From: Jiangella aurantiaca
Lineage (GTDB): Bacteria > Actinomycetota > Actinomycetes > Jiangellales > Jiangellaceae
Assembly (NCBI RefSeq): GCF_004349105.1
Contig: NZ_SMLB01000024.1
Coordinates: 23,823-87,822 of the forward strand
DNA length: 64,000 bases
Reading direction: 5' to 3'
Within the stretch, counting starts at the first letter, position 1. The number at the start of each line of letters is the position of its first letter. Shown here piece by piece: positions 1-8,405 of this stretch. The translations under genes and the position numbers were made by a program. The notes under the pieces are model-generated. The model did not search any database and was not told the origin of the DNA. It saw only the letters and a program-made list of their open reading frames with translations.

Positions 1-326
1 TGCGCCACCTGCGGCGCCGTGGCGAGCTCGGCCAGAACCCCCTCTACGGCGGACTGGTTCTGGGGGTCGGTGAGGGTCTCGCCCTCGGGTGCGGCGAACA
101 CGACCCGCGCCTGCGCCCCGTCGGTGTTGCCGCCGGGGAAGCGCTCGTCGAGGAGATCGAATGCCTCCTGGGACTCGGTACCCGGGATGGAGAACGAGTC
201 GGACGTGGGCCCGGAGAGCGTCGCCGCACCCACCCCGACGAGGGCGACGAGGCCGAGCCAGATGGCCAGCACCACCCCGCGGCGCCGATACGAGAACCGG
301 CCGAGCCGGTAGAGGAATGTCGCCAC
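1..326 (-). CDS. MMPL/RND-family transporter, N-terminal fragment (cut by window edge)
   Basis: The reverse strand from GTG at 326 encodes at least 108 residues and runs off the left edge without a stop. It opens with a short basic segment (FLYRLGRFSYRRRG), then one membrane segment (VVLAIWLGLVALVGVG), then an extracytoplasmic stretch containing TSDSFSIPGTESQEAFDLL and FPGGNTDGAQARVVF. This is the usual N-terminus of actinobacterial MMPL exporters, which are proton-driven membrane proteins of the RND superfamily that move lipids or drugs. The start is supported by a GGAG (reverse complement of 334-337) seven bases upstream. It diverges from the secreted phosphoesterase at 596. The substrate cannot be told from this fragment. 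Confidence 0.85.
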   Translation of the reverse strand, partial: MATFLYRLGRFSYRRRGVVLAIWLGLVALVGVGAATLSGPTSDSFSIPGTESQEAFDLLDERFPGGNTDGAQARVVFAAPEGETLTDPQNQSAVEGVLAELATAPQVA

Positions 327-595
327 CGATGAACTCCAAGCGTGTGAGAAGTGCGACGTCAGAACACCACGGCGAACCTGTGAGCAGCCTGAGAGCGCCG
401 TGCGCTGGGGCCCACCTCGATGTGAGACTGCGACTACCAGCCTGCCCCATGCGCAATCTGACACTAACTCACTTCTTGCGGATCGTGCAAATCTTCCTGT
501 TGGGCAAGTTTGTTTCCCGGGCCTGACGGCCGCTGGTCACCTCCCCGTCGCCCGATCCCTGACCGCTGGTCACCTCAGCCACTTACCGTCCGGCC

Positions 596-2245
596 ATGAC
601 GATCCGAGCGCGCAGACGCGCAGCTGTGACGGCAGCACTGATGAGCGCCGCGGTGGCCGCCCCGCTGGCGGTCATGGAGACGACGGCGGTGGCCGAGGAG
701 TCGCGCCTGGGTCAGCAGACCCTGTGGCGCGAGAGCTTCAACGGGCTGTCCGGCGAGGTCGCCGACGGCGGCTACACGCACGAGCCGCCGCGCGGCTGGG
801 CCGTCGAGGTGGCTCCCGAGATGCGGGCCGGCGGCGTCGACGACTGGCGCGGCTGGTCGTTCACGACGCGTGAGAACTGGACGGCGGCCGAGGACCAGAT
901 GCGGTTCCGGTTCGCCCGCGCGGACGACGTCATCGCCGTTGCCGACTCCGACGAGTACGACGACGCCGCCGGCGCCGCCGATCGGTTCGACAGCACGCTG
1001 GCCTCGCGGCCGGTGCGGGTGTTCGGGCACGACGAGCTGGAGCTGACGTTCGACTCCCACCTGCGGCCGTGGACCGGCCAGTCCGCCACGGTCACCGTCG
1101 AGTTCGACGGCAGCGGCGAGGAGACCACGCTGCTGCGCTACGACTCCACGAACACGACGAACAACTACGACGGCGAGCTCGCCAACAGCACCGAAGCGCT
1201 GCGCTTCGCCGTCCCCGACGGCGTACGGCAGGCCGTGTTCCGGTGGCGCCTCGAGGCGCCGCGCAACTCCTGGTACTGGGCGATCGACAGCGTGTCCGTG
1301 CGCACCACCGCGACGCCCACGCCGTCGCTGGAGGATGCGACATCGCTGTGGGTGGTCAGCGACATCCAGGGCCATCCGCGCGACTTCGCCCACGGCCTGC
1401 GCGACCTCGACGCCGTCCGGCCCGACGGCGCCGGCCTGCTGATCGCCGGCGACATCGTCCCGACCGGCACGGCCGCAGAGTGGCAGCAGATCCACGACGT
1501 CGTGGACGGCGCGGAGGCGGCGGGGATCATGCCGTCGCAGCTGGTGGCGGCCATCGGCAACCACGAGAGCTACGCGGCCGAGTCCTGGGAGACGCTGCGC
1601 GACCGGTTCCTGGACTTCGCCGGGCGGGACAAGGTGTACGGCGAGTACGTGCTGGAGGGCGGCGGCGGTGAGGTGCCGGTGCTGGTGATCGGGCAGGAGT
1701 TCCCGCGGCCGCCCGAGGTCGGCATGTCAGACGATCAGGTCGCGTGGCTGGACGAGCGCCTCGACTACTGGACCGCCCAGCGCAAGCAGGTCATCGTCAT
1801 GACCCACTTCCCCCTCGGCGACACCGTCTCCGCGTCGTGGATCCCGTGGTACCACGAGCACCACGAGCGGAACGCCGAGCTCACCGCCATGCTCGGCGAC
1901 CACCCGAACGCGATCTTCCTCAGCGGCCACACCCACTACCCGTTCGAGCTCGGCGATTGGGCCGTCCGGCGGCGCGTGCCCGGCGGCCATCCGGACGGCT
2001 TCCTCGCCATCAACACCGGCGCCATGCACGTCGAGTGGGACGCCCGCGGCGAGAACACCAGCAGCATCAGCGAGATCGTCACCCGCGACATCAACCGCGG
2101 CCTCACCATCGACGTCTACGCCGACCGCGTCGTCATCGAGGCGCGCGACTTCGGCCTCGCCGGCGCCACCGGCGACAACGACGTCAACGAGGTGCTCCGC
2201 CACCTCGAGGTCGGCAACCCGCTGCTGCACGGCCGGCCGCGCTGA
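596..2245 (+). CDS. Secreted calcineurin-like metallophosphoesterase
   Basis: The protein is 549 residues. A basic N-terminus and hydrophobic core end in an AVA-type cleavage site near residue 33, so export is expected. Residues about 40-235 form a beta-rich domain that resembles a carbohydrate-binding or jelly-roll module. Residues about 250-500 carry the metallophosphoesterase motifs in order: SDIQGH (D256), AGDIV (D286), GNHE (N322, H323), MTHFP (H404) and GHTHYP (H445, H447). The first motif has Gln where the family consensus DxH has His, as in some secreted Bacillus-type members. The family hydrolyses phosphomonoesters or diesters with a two-metal centre. The substrate is unknown. It appears monocistronic, followed by a strong hairpin. 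Confidence 0.88.
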   Translation: MTIRARRRAAVTAALMSAAVAAPLAVMETTAVAEESRLGQQTLWRESFNGLSGEVADGGYTHEPPRGWAVEVAPEMRAGGVDDWRGWSFTTRENWTAAEDQMRFRFARADDVIAVADSDEYDDAAGAADRFDSTLASRPVRVFGHDELELTFDSHLRPWTGQSATVTVEFDGSGEETTLLRYDSTNTTNNYDGELANSTEALRFAVPDGVRQAVFRWRLEAPRNSWYWAIDSVSVRTTATPTPSLEDATSLWVVSDIQGHPRDFAHGLRDLDAVRPDGAGLLIAGDIVPTGTAAEWQQIHDVVDGAEAAGIMPSQLVAAIGNHESYAAESWETLRDRFLDFAGRDKVYGEYVLEGGGGEVPVLVIGQEFPRPPEVGMSDDQVAWLDERLDYWTAQRKQVIVMTHFPLGDTVSASWIPWYHEHHERNAELTAMLGDHPNAIFLSGHTHYPFELGDWAVRRRVPGGHPDGFLAINTGAMHVEWDARGENTSSISEIVTRDINRGLTIDVYADRVVIEARDFGLAGATGDNDVNEVLRHLEVGNPLLHGRPR

Positions 2246-2256
2246 CGTTCCCGCTC

Positions 2257-2306
2257 GATGGGTGAGCCTCTGGTGTTGCCATAGCGACACCAGACGCTCA
2301 CCCATC
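2257..2306 (+). terminator. Strong stem-loop terminator after the phosphoesterase
   Basis: Two 20-base arms (2257-2276 and 2287-2306) pair with a single C-C mismatch around a 10-base loop. The arms begin GATGGGTGAGC and end GCTCACCCATC. The stem starts 12 bases after the TGA at 2243-2245. There is no clear U-tract, which is common in actinobacteria. Confidence 0.7.
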
Positions 2307-2335
2307 CACTACCGTGGACGCGGTAGATCGGCACG

Positions 2336-3454
2336 ATGCAGGGCGGCTCCGTGACCACCTCGGCGGACGGCGACGGCGTGCGGCACGCCGCGGAGTCGCT
2401 GCGCGCCGCCAACGACGCGCTCCCCGACATCGCGGGCCGAGTCGACGACCGGATCCGCGGCGTCGTTGAACGTGCCGCTGCCGACATCGAGCGGGCTGCG
2501 CACGCCGTGCAGGGCTCGGTCAGGGGCGAGCTGCTGGAGTCGGCGCACGAGATCAGACTGATCGGCACCCGAATGACCGCGGCCCGCGAAGACGCGTTCT
2601 CCGAGGTCGCACACGTGCTCACGGGGTATGCCGACGAGATCGCCGCCCTCCTCCGCGCCACCGGTTCAGGCTCCGGGGTGCGGCTGACGGACATCTCGGT
2701 CGACCCGCTGCCCGAACCTCCGCCGAGCACGGTTACCAGTGCCCAGGAGACCGCAGTCATCGCCCAGAACGTCCCGGATGCCGACGCCCACCGGCGGGCG
2801 ATCGACGCGGTCGTAGCCTGCTGCCCGGTCGAGTACCAGCCGCTCATGCGCGACCTACTGACGGGGCAGTCGGCGCACGCGATCGAGCGCCATGGCCACC
2901 ACCTCACGCCGGTGCAGATGGTCGCCCGGCTGCAGTGGCTGCTCGACCCCGCCAGCGTAGATGGGTGGCGGCTGAACGCGGACGGGTCCGCCGACTCCTG
3001 GCGCCAGCGCCGCCGCGGAACGCACCAAGTCGGCACGTCGAGCGGCTACTACACCTCGCCCGAAGCGTTCGCCAAGCCGTTCCTCGCGCTACTCCGTGCC
3101 GCCGGTCTCAATCGAGCGGAGCTCGACACATATCTCGACTCCAAAGCGGCCGGCGAAACAATCATCAAGGTGTTCCTCCGCACTTCGGACACCGGTGTCA
3201 CGGCACAGGACGTGTACACCCAGCGGGCGCCGGGAACCGACACGAGGGACGGCAAGAAGATGTGGAAGCGAGCACGTCGAGGCGCCATGGCCGGACATGG
3301 GGAAATGCCCGGTGTTCGCGAGCACGACATGGTGAAGCGTGGCAAGCGTCCAGGTAGCCTGATCGTCCTCGCGAAGGGCCAGGACGAGTCGTGGCGGCTG
3401 ATCACGAGCTATTTCGCCGACGATCCGCACCGAGTCGATTACATGGAGTTGTGA
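2336..3454 (+). CDS. Probable secreted-type RNase A-like (CdiA-CT RNase A fold) toxin
   Basis: The protein is 372 residues. Residues 1-110 are a cysteine-free, Ala-rich helical region like the N-terminal helical domains of WXG/LXG-type exported toxins. A Pro-rich linker (about 121-132) follows. Residues about 178-372 match the layout of the bacterial CdiA-CT RNase A domain: HAIERH (H181, H186), then VARL (R198), an SSGYYTSPEAF block (about 235-245) and a terminal ITSYF block (T357, Y359). In the Yersinia kristensenii CdiA toxin the active-site set is His, Arg, Thr and Tyr with a Thr-x-Tyr pair, and all four are placed correctly here. The likely role is RNA cleavage in competitors. ATG 2336 has a weak ribosome site; GTG 2351, with GGCGG upstream, is an alternative start. 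The family call rests on motif matching by eye. Confidence 0.62.
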   Translation: MQGGSVTTSADGDGVRHAAESLRAANDALPDIAGRVDDRIRGVVERAAADIERAAHAVQGSVRGELLESAHEIRLIGTRMTAAREDAFSEVAHVLTGYADEIAALLRATGSGSGVRLTDISVDPLPEPPPSTVTSAQETAVIAQNVPDADAHRRAIDAVVACCPVEYQPLMRDLLTGQSAHAIERHGHHLTPVQMVARLQWLLDPASVDGWRLNADGSADSWRQRRRGTHQVGTSSGYYTSPEAFAKPFLALLRAAGLNRAELDTYLDSKAAGETIIKVFLRTSDTGVTAQDVYTQRAPGTDTRDGKKMWKRARRGAMAGHGEMPGVREHDMVKRGKRPGSLIVLAKGQDESWRLITSYFADDPHRVDYMEL

Positions 3455-4107
3455 TGGAGCAGACGCCTGACTTCAACCGATGGATGAAGGTCTTCAGCCA
3501 CGATCAGGATGAGCTGCTCGACTTCTACTACGAGGCGTGCGAGAGCGTGCCGCAGTGGCTGGAGACGAACCACAACGACATCCGGCGGTTCCGCGAGGAG
3601 CTCGCCGCGCACATCCGTGACTCGTCAGAGCCGCCGTTCCCGTCGGAGACGCAGTGGACGACCGATGAGATCCTGCGCGACCTGTGGTTCGACGTGTTCG
3701 GGGCGGAGCCGCCGCCTGGCGACCCGTACCCGGTCCCGCGAGAAAGCTGGGGACGGCATCGTATGACCACGTACATGGAGGACATCCCCACGAAGGACAC
3801 GTCGCGCGTCCCGGAGTCGACCCGACAGTGGCTCGCGGCGCGAGGGGTGACGTTCGAGGATCTCGCGGCGTACCACGAGCCGGGGGCGGAGGTGGAGTAC
3901 TCGCGGCCGGAGCCGCCGGGATTCCGGAAGTGGCTCGAGGAACTCACGGCGGCCGGCCGGCGGTCGGCGCCTGCAGAGGGCGAGCGGGCCGCCGAGGCGC
4001 GGGCCGACCTAATGGACGCGAAGCAGAGCTATCTCAGCACCGGGCACGAGGAGCAGGCGGCCGCCGTCGACAAGATCCTGGCCGACCGCGAGCCGCGCGA
4101 CGAGTGA
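3454..4107 (+). CDS. Candidate immunity protein for the upstream toxin
   Basis: The protein is 217 residues and of no family I recognise. ATG 3454 shares its A with the toxin stop TGA (3452-3454), so translation is almost certainly coupled. In-frame codons continue further upstream, but the overlap start is the natural one. The protein is acidic, rich in Trp and Glu, and has no signal peptide or membrane segment. Its beginning (FNRWMKVFSHDQDELLDFYY) and middle (WTTDEILRDLWFDVF) look like a compact helical cytoplasmic protein, and the tail is Ala/Glu/Arg helix. A small acidic cytoplasmic protein directly downstream of and coupled to a toxin is the classic immunity arrangement. The role is inferred from context only. 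Confidence 0.5.
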   Translation: MEQTPDFNRWMKVFSHDQDELLDFYYEACESVPQWLETNHNDIRRFREELAAHIRDSSEPPFPSETQWTTDEILRDLWFDVFGAEPPPGDPYPVPRESWGRHRMTTYMEDIPTKDTSRVPESTRQWLAARGVTFEDLAAYHEPGAEVEYSRPEPPGFRKWLEELTAAGRRSAPAEGERAAEARADLMDAKQSYLSTGHEEQAAAVDKILADREPRDE

Positions 4108-4127
4108 GCAGCCGCGTCCGTCCATGA

Positions 4128-4171
4128 TCATCCAGGATCGACCACGTCATGGTGTGGTCGATCGTGGATGA
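4128..4171. terminator. Bidirectional hairpin between convergent genes
   Basis: Arms 4128-4145 and 4154-4171 (18 bases, one mismatch) flank an 8-base loop between the convergent partner gene (ends 4107) and the S66 peptidase gene (ends 4188). The outer arm sequence ATGATCATCCAGGAT resembles the ATGATCATCAAGGAT core found at 31973 and 38599. Confidence 0.65.
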
Positions 4172-4187
4172 TGAAGGGTGCGGCGGG

Positions 4188-5126
4188 TCAGACGAGTGCG
4201 TCCACGTCGAGGGTCAGGGTGCCGGCGTCGGCGTCCAACGTCGCAGGGACGCCCAGCGGGACGGTGATGGTCGACGGGCCGTGGCCGAAGCCGAGCTCCG
4301 TCATGATCGGCACGCCCAGCGGACCCAGCCGGTCCAGCATCAGTTCCTCCACCGGCTCGCAGTCGTGCCACGAGCCCAGGGCGATGCCGGCGACGCCGTC
4401 CAGCCAGCCGGACCGCAGCAGATGGGTGAGGAACCCGTCCAGCCGGTACGCCTTCTCCCCCACGTCCTCCAGCAGCACGATGCCGCCCGCGGCCGAGGGC
4501 AGCCCGGTCGGGGTGCCGATCTCGGCGGCCAGCAGCGCCAGGCAGCCGCCCACCGTCACGCCGGACGCCACCCCCGGCACCAGCGTCCGTGCCGACGGCG
4601 CCCCCAGCACCCGCGCCTCCAAAGACGACGGAGAGAACAGCATCGACCGCAACCCGGACGCCGTCGACGCCGACGTGACGAACGCCTCCGTCCCGACCAT
4701 CGGGCCGTGCACGGTCGCCACCCCCAGCAACCTGGCGAACGCCGAGTGCAGCGCGGTGATGTCGCTGTACCCGACCAACACCTTGGGCTCGGCATGGACC
4801 ATCGCCGCCCAGTCCATCAGCGACACCACCCGCTGCACGCCGTACCCGCCGCGCGCACACAGCACCGCCGCCACGGACGGGTCGCACCACGCCTCCTGCA
4901 GGTCCGCCGCCCGGTCAGCATCCGCACCGGCGAGGTACTCGAACGACGGGTGCGTCGACAGCACGTGCGGCATGACCACGACGTCGAGCCCCCAGGACCG
5001 CAGGATCGCGCACCCGGCGTCCAGGCGGTCCTTCGGCACCGGACCGGCCGGCGAGACGACGGCGACGCGGTCGCCCGGGACGAGGCGGCGCGCGCGGACC
5101 AGCGGCCGCAACGGCACGCCCGTCAC
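4188..5126 (-). CDS. LD-carboxypeptidase, S66 family
   Basis: The protein is 312 residues. The family removes the terminal D-Ala from murein tetrapeptides in the cytoplasm during cell-wall recycling. The Ser-Glu-His triad is in place: VGYSDIT (S121), LLEDVGE (E220) and GFGHG (H282). ARGGYG near residue 91 is the conserved oxyanion-side motif. GTG 5126 is chosen because its GTGA overlaps the stop of the S9 peptidase gene by 4 bases, and the family N-terminus (RPLVRARRLVPGDRVAVVSP) begins there. It is the last gene of a four-peptidase operon (M55, M20, S9, S66). Confidence 0.9.
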   Translation of the reverse strand: MTGVPLRPLVRARRLVPGDRVAVVSPAGPVPKDRLDAGCAILRSWGLDVVVMPHVLSTHPSFEYLAGADADRAADLQEAWCDPSVAAVLCARGGYGVQRVVSLMDWAAMVHAEPKVLVGYSDITALHSAFARLLGVATVHGPMVGTEAFVTSASTASGLRSMLFSPSSLEARVLGAPSARTLVPGVASGVTVGGCLALLAAEIGTPTGLPSAAGGIVLLEDVGEKAYRLDGFLTHLLRSGWLDGVAGIALGSWHDCEPVEELMLDRLGPLGVPIMTELGFGHGPSTITVPLGVPATLDADAGTLTLDVDALV

Positions 5127-7084
5127 GACGGCGTGAACCCGAAGACCTTCGCGTACAGCGCCAGCTCCTTCTCCAGCGCCGTCACGATGGTCTCCTTGCG
5201 ACGGAAGCCGTGCTGCTCCCCCTCGAAGGTGACGTACTCGTGCTCCACCCCGAACTCGGCCACCCGCTCGGCGAACCGCGCCGTCGGGCCGGGCGGGCAG
5301 ACCTCGTCCTCCAGCCCCTGGAGCAGCAGGAACGGGACGGTGAACTTCTCCGGCACGTTGATCGGCGACCGCTCGCGGTACCGCTCCTCGGCCTCCGGCC
5401 ACGGCCCGACCAGGCCCTCGAGGTACTGCGACTCGAAGTCGTGCGTCTCGCCGGTCCGGAACGCCACCAGGTCCAGCACGGGGTACATGATCGTCGCGCA
5501 GGCGAACACGTCCGTGAACGCCAACGCCGCCGCCGACGTCCAGCCGCCGGCAGAACCGCCGCGGATCGCCAGCCGCGAGCCGTCGGCCAGTCCCTCGTCG
5601 ACCAGCTCCTTCGCCGCGGCGACGCAGTCCTCGACGTCGACGATGCCCCAGGTCTCGCGCAGCCGCTCGCGGTACTCGCGGCCGAACCCGGTGGAGCCGC
5701 CGTAGTTGACCTCGACGACGCCGAGGCCGCGGCTGGTGAAGTACGCGACCTCGAGGTCGTACACCATCGGCACCCGGCCGGTCGGCCCGCCGTGCGCGAA
5801 CACGATGTACGGCGGCTTCTCCCCGCCGACGCCGCCGAAGCGCAGCCCCGACGGGGGGTACACGATCGCGTGGACGTCACGTCCGCCCGGCCCGGAGAAC
5901 GTGCGCACCTGTGGCAGCGGCAGCGACGTCACCGGCACGGACAGCACCGACGGCACCACCGCCGACACCGCGCCGACCGACGCCTCGACCACCTCGAACG
6001 GCGTGACCGGCGACGCGGCGACGCCGTACACCGTCCGTCCGGACACCGCCAGCGTCGGCGCCCACTCGGTGTGCTCGTCCTCGAGCAGGTCGTAGAGCAG
6101 TCCGGATTTCGTGTCCAGCAGGTTCAGCCGCGCCGACGCCCGGCCACGGATCACCGCGACCTCGTCCTCGCCGATCGGCACGAACCAGCGCAGCCCCAGC
6201 TGCCACAGCGGACCGGCGAACTCCTCGGCCCGCTCGCACAGCACCTCCGGCTCGGCGCCCCCGTCGTCGGACAGCCGCACCCGGTGCAGGTTCCACCAGC
6301 CGGTCCGGTCGGTCGCGATCAGCAGCGCGTCCGACGTCTCCCACTCGGCCTGTGCGATCGACTCCGACGGCCCACCGGCGACGGTGACGGGCTCACCGAC
6401 GTGAGCCGTCCCGCCGTCGGACGACACCGGCGCCACCCGCAGCAGCGTCCCGTCCCACGGCATGTTCGGGTGGTCCCAGCCGATCCACGCCAGCCGCTGA
6501 CCGTCCGGCGACGGCCGCGGGCAGGCCAGGAAGTGGGTGTCCTCGACCAGCACCCGCATCTCGCCGGAGCCGTCCAGCGGCACCGCCACCAGCGCACGCC
6601 GCAGATCCGTCGGCGCCGGGCCGGTGTGCTCCTCGCGGATGCACCAGATCTCGGTTCCCGACGGCGCCAGCACCGGCTCGGCGTACCGCAGCCCCGATGG
6701 GATCGACGGCGACGGCGTCAGCGCCACCGGCTCCTCGCCGGAGCCCGGGACGAACCGGTACAGCCGCTGGTCGGAGTACTCGGCGAACACGACGGCGGCG
6801 GCACCGGCTCCACCGGCCGCGCCCGGCACGACCACGTAGGCGAGCCCGCCGTACTCGTGCACCCGGCTGCGCACGTTCCACGGCGCCGGCAGCACGATCT
6901 CCGGCTCGTCGGCGCCGTCGGGCAGCCGCAGCAGCGCGACCCGGCCGCCCTCCGCCGGCTGCGGGTGCACCCACCACAGGGCGCCGCCGGCGTGGCTGAT
7001 CCAGCCGGGACGGCCGTCGTTCTCGGCGACGATCTCGGCGGTCACCGGCGACGGCCAGCTGCCGTACGGTGCGGTCTCGGGCAC
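5123..7084 (-). CDS. S9-family prolyl oligopeptidase / dipeptidyl aminopeptidase-like hydrolase
   Basis: The protein is 653 residues with no signal peptide, so it should act in the cytoplasm. The N-terminal ~390 residues are a WD-like beta-propeller (repeated blocks such as LAWIGWDHPNMPWDGTLL and YDLLEDEHTEWAPTL). The C-terminal ~250 residues are an alpha/beta hydrolase with HGGPTGR, the nucleophile motif RGGSAGGWTS, an acid in GLEDEVCPP and the histidine in GEQHGFRR. S9 enzymes cleave short peptides, often after Pro. It lies 25 bases after the M20 gene and overlaps the S66 gene by 4 bases, which supports a joint role in peptide breakdown. Confidence 0.9.
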   Translation of the reverse strand: MPETAPYGSWPSPVTAEIVAENDGRPGWISHAGGALWWVHPQPAEGGRVALLRLPDGADEPEIVLPAPWNVRSRVHEYGGLAYVVVPGAAGGAGAAAVVFAEYSDQRLYRFVPGSGEEPVALTPSPSIPSGLRYAEPVLAPSGTEIWCIREEHTGPAPTDLRRALVAVPLDGSGEMRVLVEDTHFLACPRPSPDGQRLAWIGWDHPNMPWDGTLLRVAPVSSDGGTAHVGEPVTVAGGPSESIAQAEWETSDALLIATDRTGWWNLHRVRLSDDGGAEPEVLCERAEEFAGPLWQLGLRWFVPIGEDEVAVIRGRASARLNLLDTKSGLLYDLLEDEHTEWAPTLAVSGRTVYGVAASPVTPFEVVEASVGAVSAVVPSVLSVPVTSLPLPQVRTFSGPGGRDVHAIVYPPSGLRFGGVGGEKPPYIVFAHGGPTGRVPMVYDLEVAYFTSRGLGVVEVNYGGSTGFGREYRERLRETWGIVDVEDCVAAAKELVDEGLADGSRLAIRGGSAGGWTSAAALAFTDVFACATIMYPVLDLVAFRTGETHDFESQYLEGLVGPWPEAEERYRERSPINVPEKFTVPFLLLQGLEDEVCPPGPTARFAERVAEFGVEHEYVTFEGEQHGFRRKETIVTALEKELALYAKVFGFTPS

Positions 7085-7109
7085 AGGGCTCTCCCAGCAG
7101 AAAACGAGG

Positions 7110-8405
7110 TCAGGTGGTCAGGAAGCGGTCCAGTACCCGGACGCCGAACTCCAACGCGTCGACGGGCACCCGCTCGTCGACGCCGTGGAACAGGGCCGAG
7201 TAGTTCAGGTCCGGCGGCAGCCGCAGCGGCGAGAAGCCGTACCCGGTGATGCCGAGCCGGGAGAACTGCTTGGCGTCGGTGCCGCCGGCCATGCAGACGG
7301 GGACGACATGGGCGTCCGGGTCCTCGGCCCGCAGCGCGTCGGCCATCGCGGCGAACGTGGGAGACGTCGGGTCGGCGGACAGCGCGACCTCGGCGTGCTC
7401 GTACTCCCACGTCACCGCCGGCCCGATCAACGACGTGACAGTCGCCTCGAACTCCTCGCGGGCGCCGGGCACCACGCGGCCGTCGACGAACGCCGTCGCG
7501 GTCTCCGGGATGACGTTCACCTTGTAGCCGGCGCTCAGCATCGTCGGGTTCGTGCTGTTGCGCAGGACGGCCTCGACCAGCTCCCGCGCCGCCCCGAACC
7601 GCTGCATCAATCGGCCGACGTCGACATCTCCCGTCAAGTCGACGGGCACGCCGAGCGCCGCGCCGATCCCCTCGAGCGACGCGCGCACCGTCGGTGTCAG
7701 GCGCACCGGCCACTCGTACTCGGCCAGCCGGCGTACCGCACCGGCCAGCGCCGCCACCGCGTTGTCGCCGTTGATGCGCGACCCGTGCCCGGCGCGGCCC
7801 TTCGCGGTCAGCTTCAGCCAGGCGGTCCCCCGCTCGCCCGCGGCGACCGGGTACAGGCGCGCCCCGCCCGCGTGGAAGGTGTAGCCGCCGGACTCGCTGA
7901 TCCCTTCGGTGACGCCCTCGAACAGGTCGGCGTGGTGGGTGACCAGCCAGGTGGAGCCGTGCGCGGCGCTGGCCTCCTCGTCGGCGGTGAAGGCGAGGAC
8001 GACGTCGCGAGCGGGCCGGCGGCCCTCCTGCGCCCAGGCCCGCACGACGGCGAGCATCATCGCGTCCATGCCCTTCATGTCGATGGCGCCGCGGCCCCAC
8101 AGCATGCCGTCGCGGACCTCGCCGGAGAACGGGTGCACCGACCAGTCGGCGGCCTCGGCCGGCACGACGTCGAGGTGACCATGGACGAGGATCGGGTCGC
8201 GGCCGGGGTCGGTGCCCTCGATGCGGGCGACGACGTTCGCGCGGTTCGGCGCCGACTCGATCAGCGTGGCGTCGATGCCCGCCTCGGCCAGCTTCTCGGC
8301 CACGTACTCGGCGGCCGGCCGCTCCCGCCCGGTGCCGTCGCCGGGGTTCGTGGTGTCGATGCGGATGAGGTCGGCGGCGAGGGTCAGGACATCGGGCTCA
8401 GCCAT
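7110..8405 (-). CDS. M20-family zinc metallopeptidase
   Basis: The protein is 431 residues, usual for M20 dimers. Zinc-site motifs are visible: VHGHLDVVP, WGRGAIDMKG, ADEEASAAHG and a late His in YSALFHGVDE. A dimerisation insert lies between about residues 200 and 320 (start AWLKLTAKGRAGHGSRIN). The family covers dipeptidases, carboxypeptidases and N-acyl-amino-acid hydrolases; this one is closest in layout to ArgE/DapE-like M20 proteins of unknown substrate. ATG 8405 overlaps the M55 stop by 8 bases. Confidence 0.9.
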   Translation of the reverse strand: MAEPDVLTLAADLIRIDTTNPGDGTGRERPAAEYVAEKLAEAGIDATLIESAPNRANVVARIEGTDPGRDPILVHGHLDVVPAEAADWSVHPFSGEVRDGMLWGRGAIDMKGMDAMMLAVVRAWAQEGRRPARDVVLAFTADEEASAAHGSTWLVTHHADLFEGVTEGISESGGYTFHAGGARLYPVAAGERGTAWLKLTAKGRAGHGSRINGDNAVAALAGAVRRLAEYEWPVRLTPTVRASLEGIGAALGVPVDLTGDVDVGRLMQRFGAARELVEAVLRNSTNPTMLSAGYKVNVIPETATAFVDGRVVPGAREEFEATVTSLIGPAVTWEYEHAEVALSADPTSPTFAAMADALRAEDPDAHVVPVCMAGGTDAKQFSRLGITGYGFSPLRLPPDLNYSALFHGVDERVPVDALEFGVRVLDRFLTT

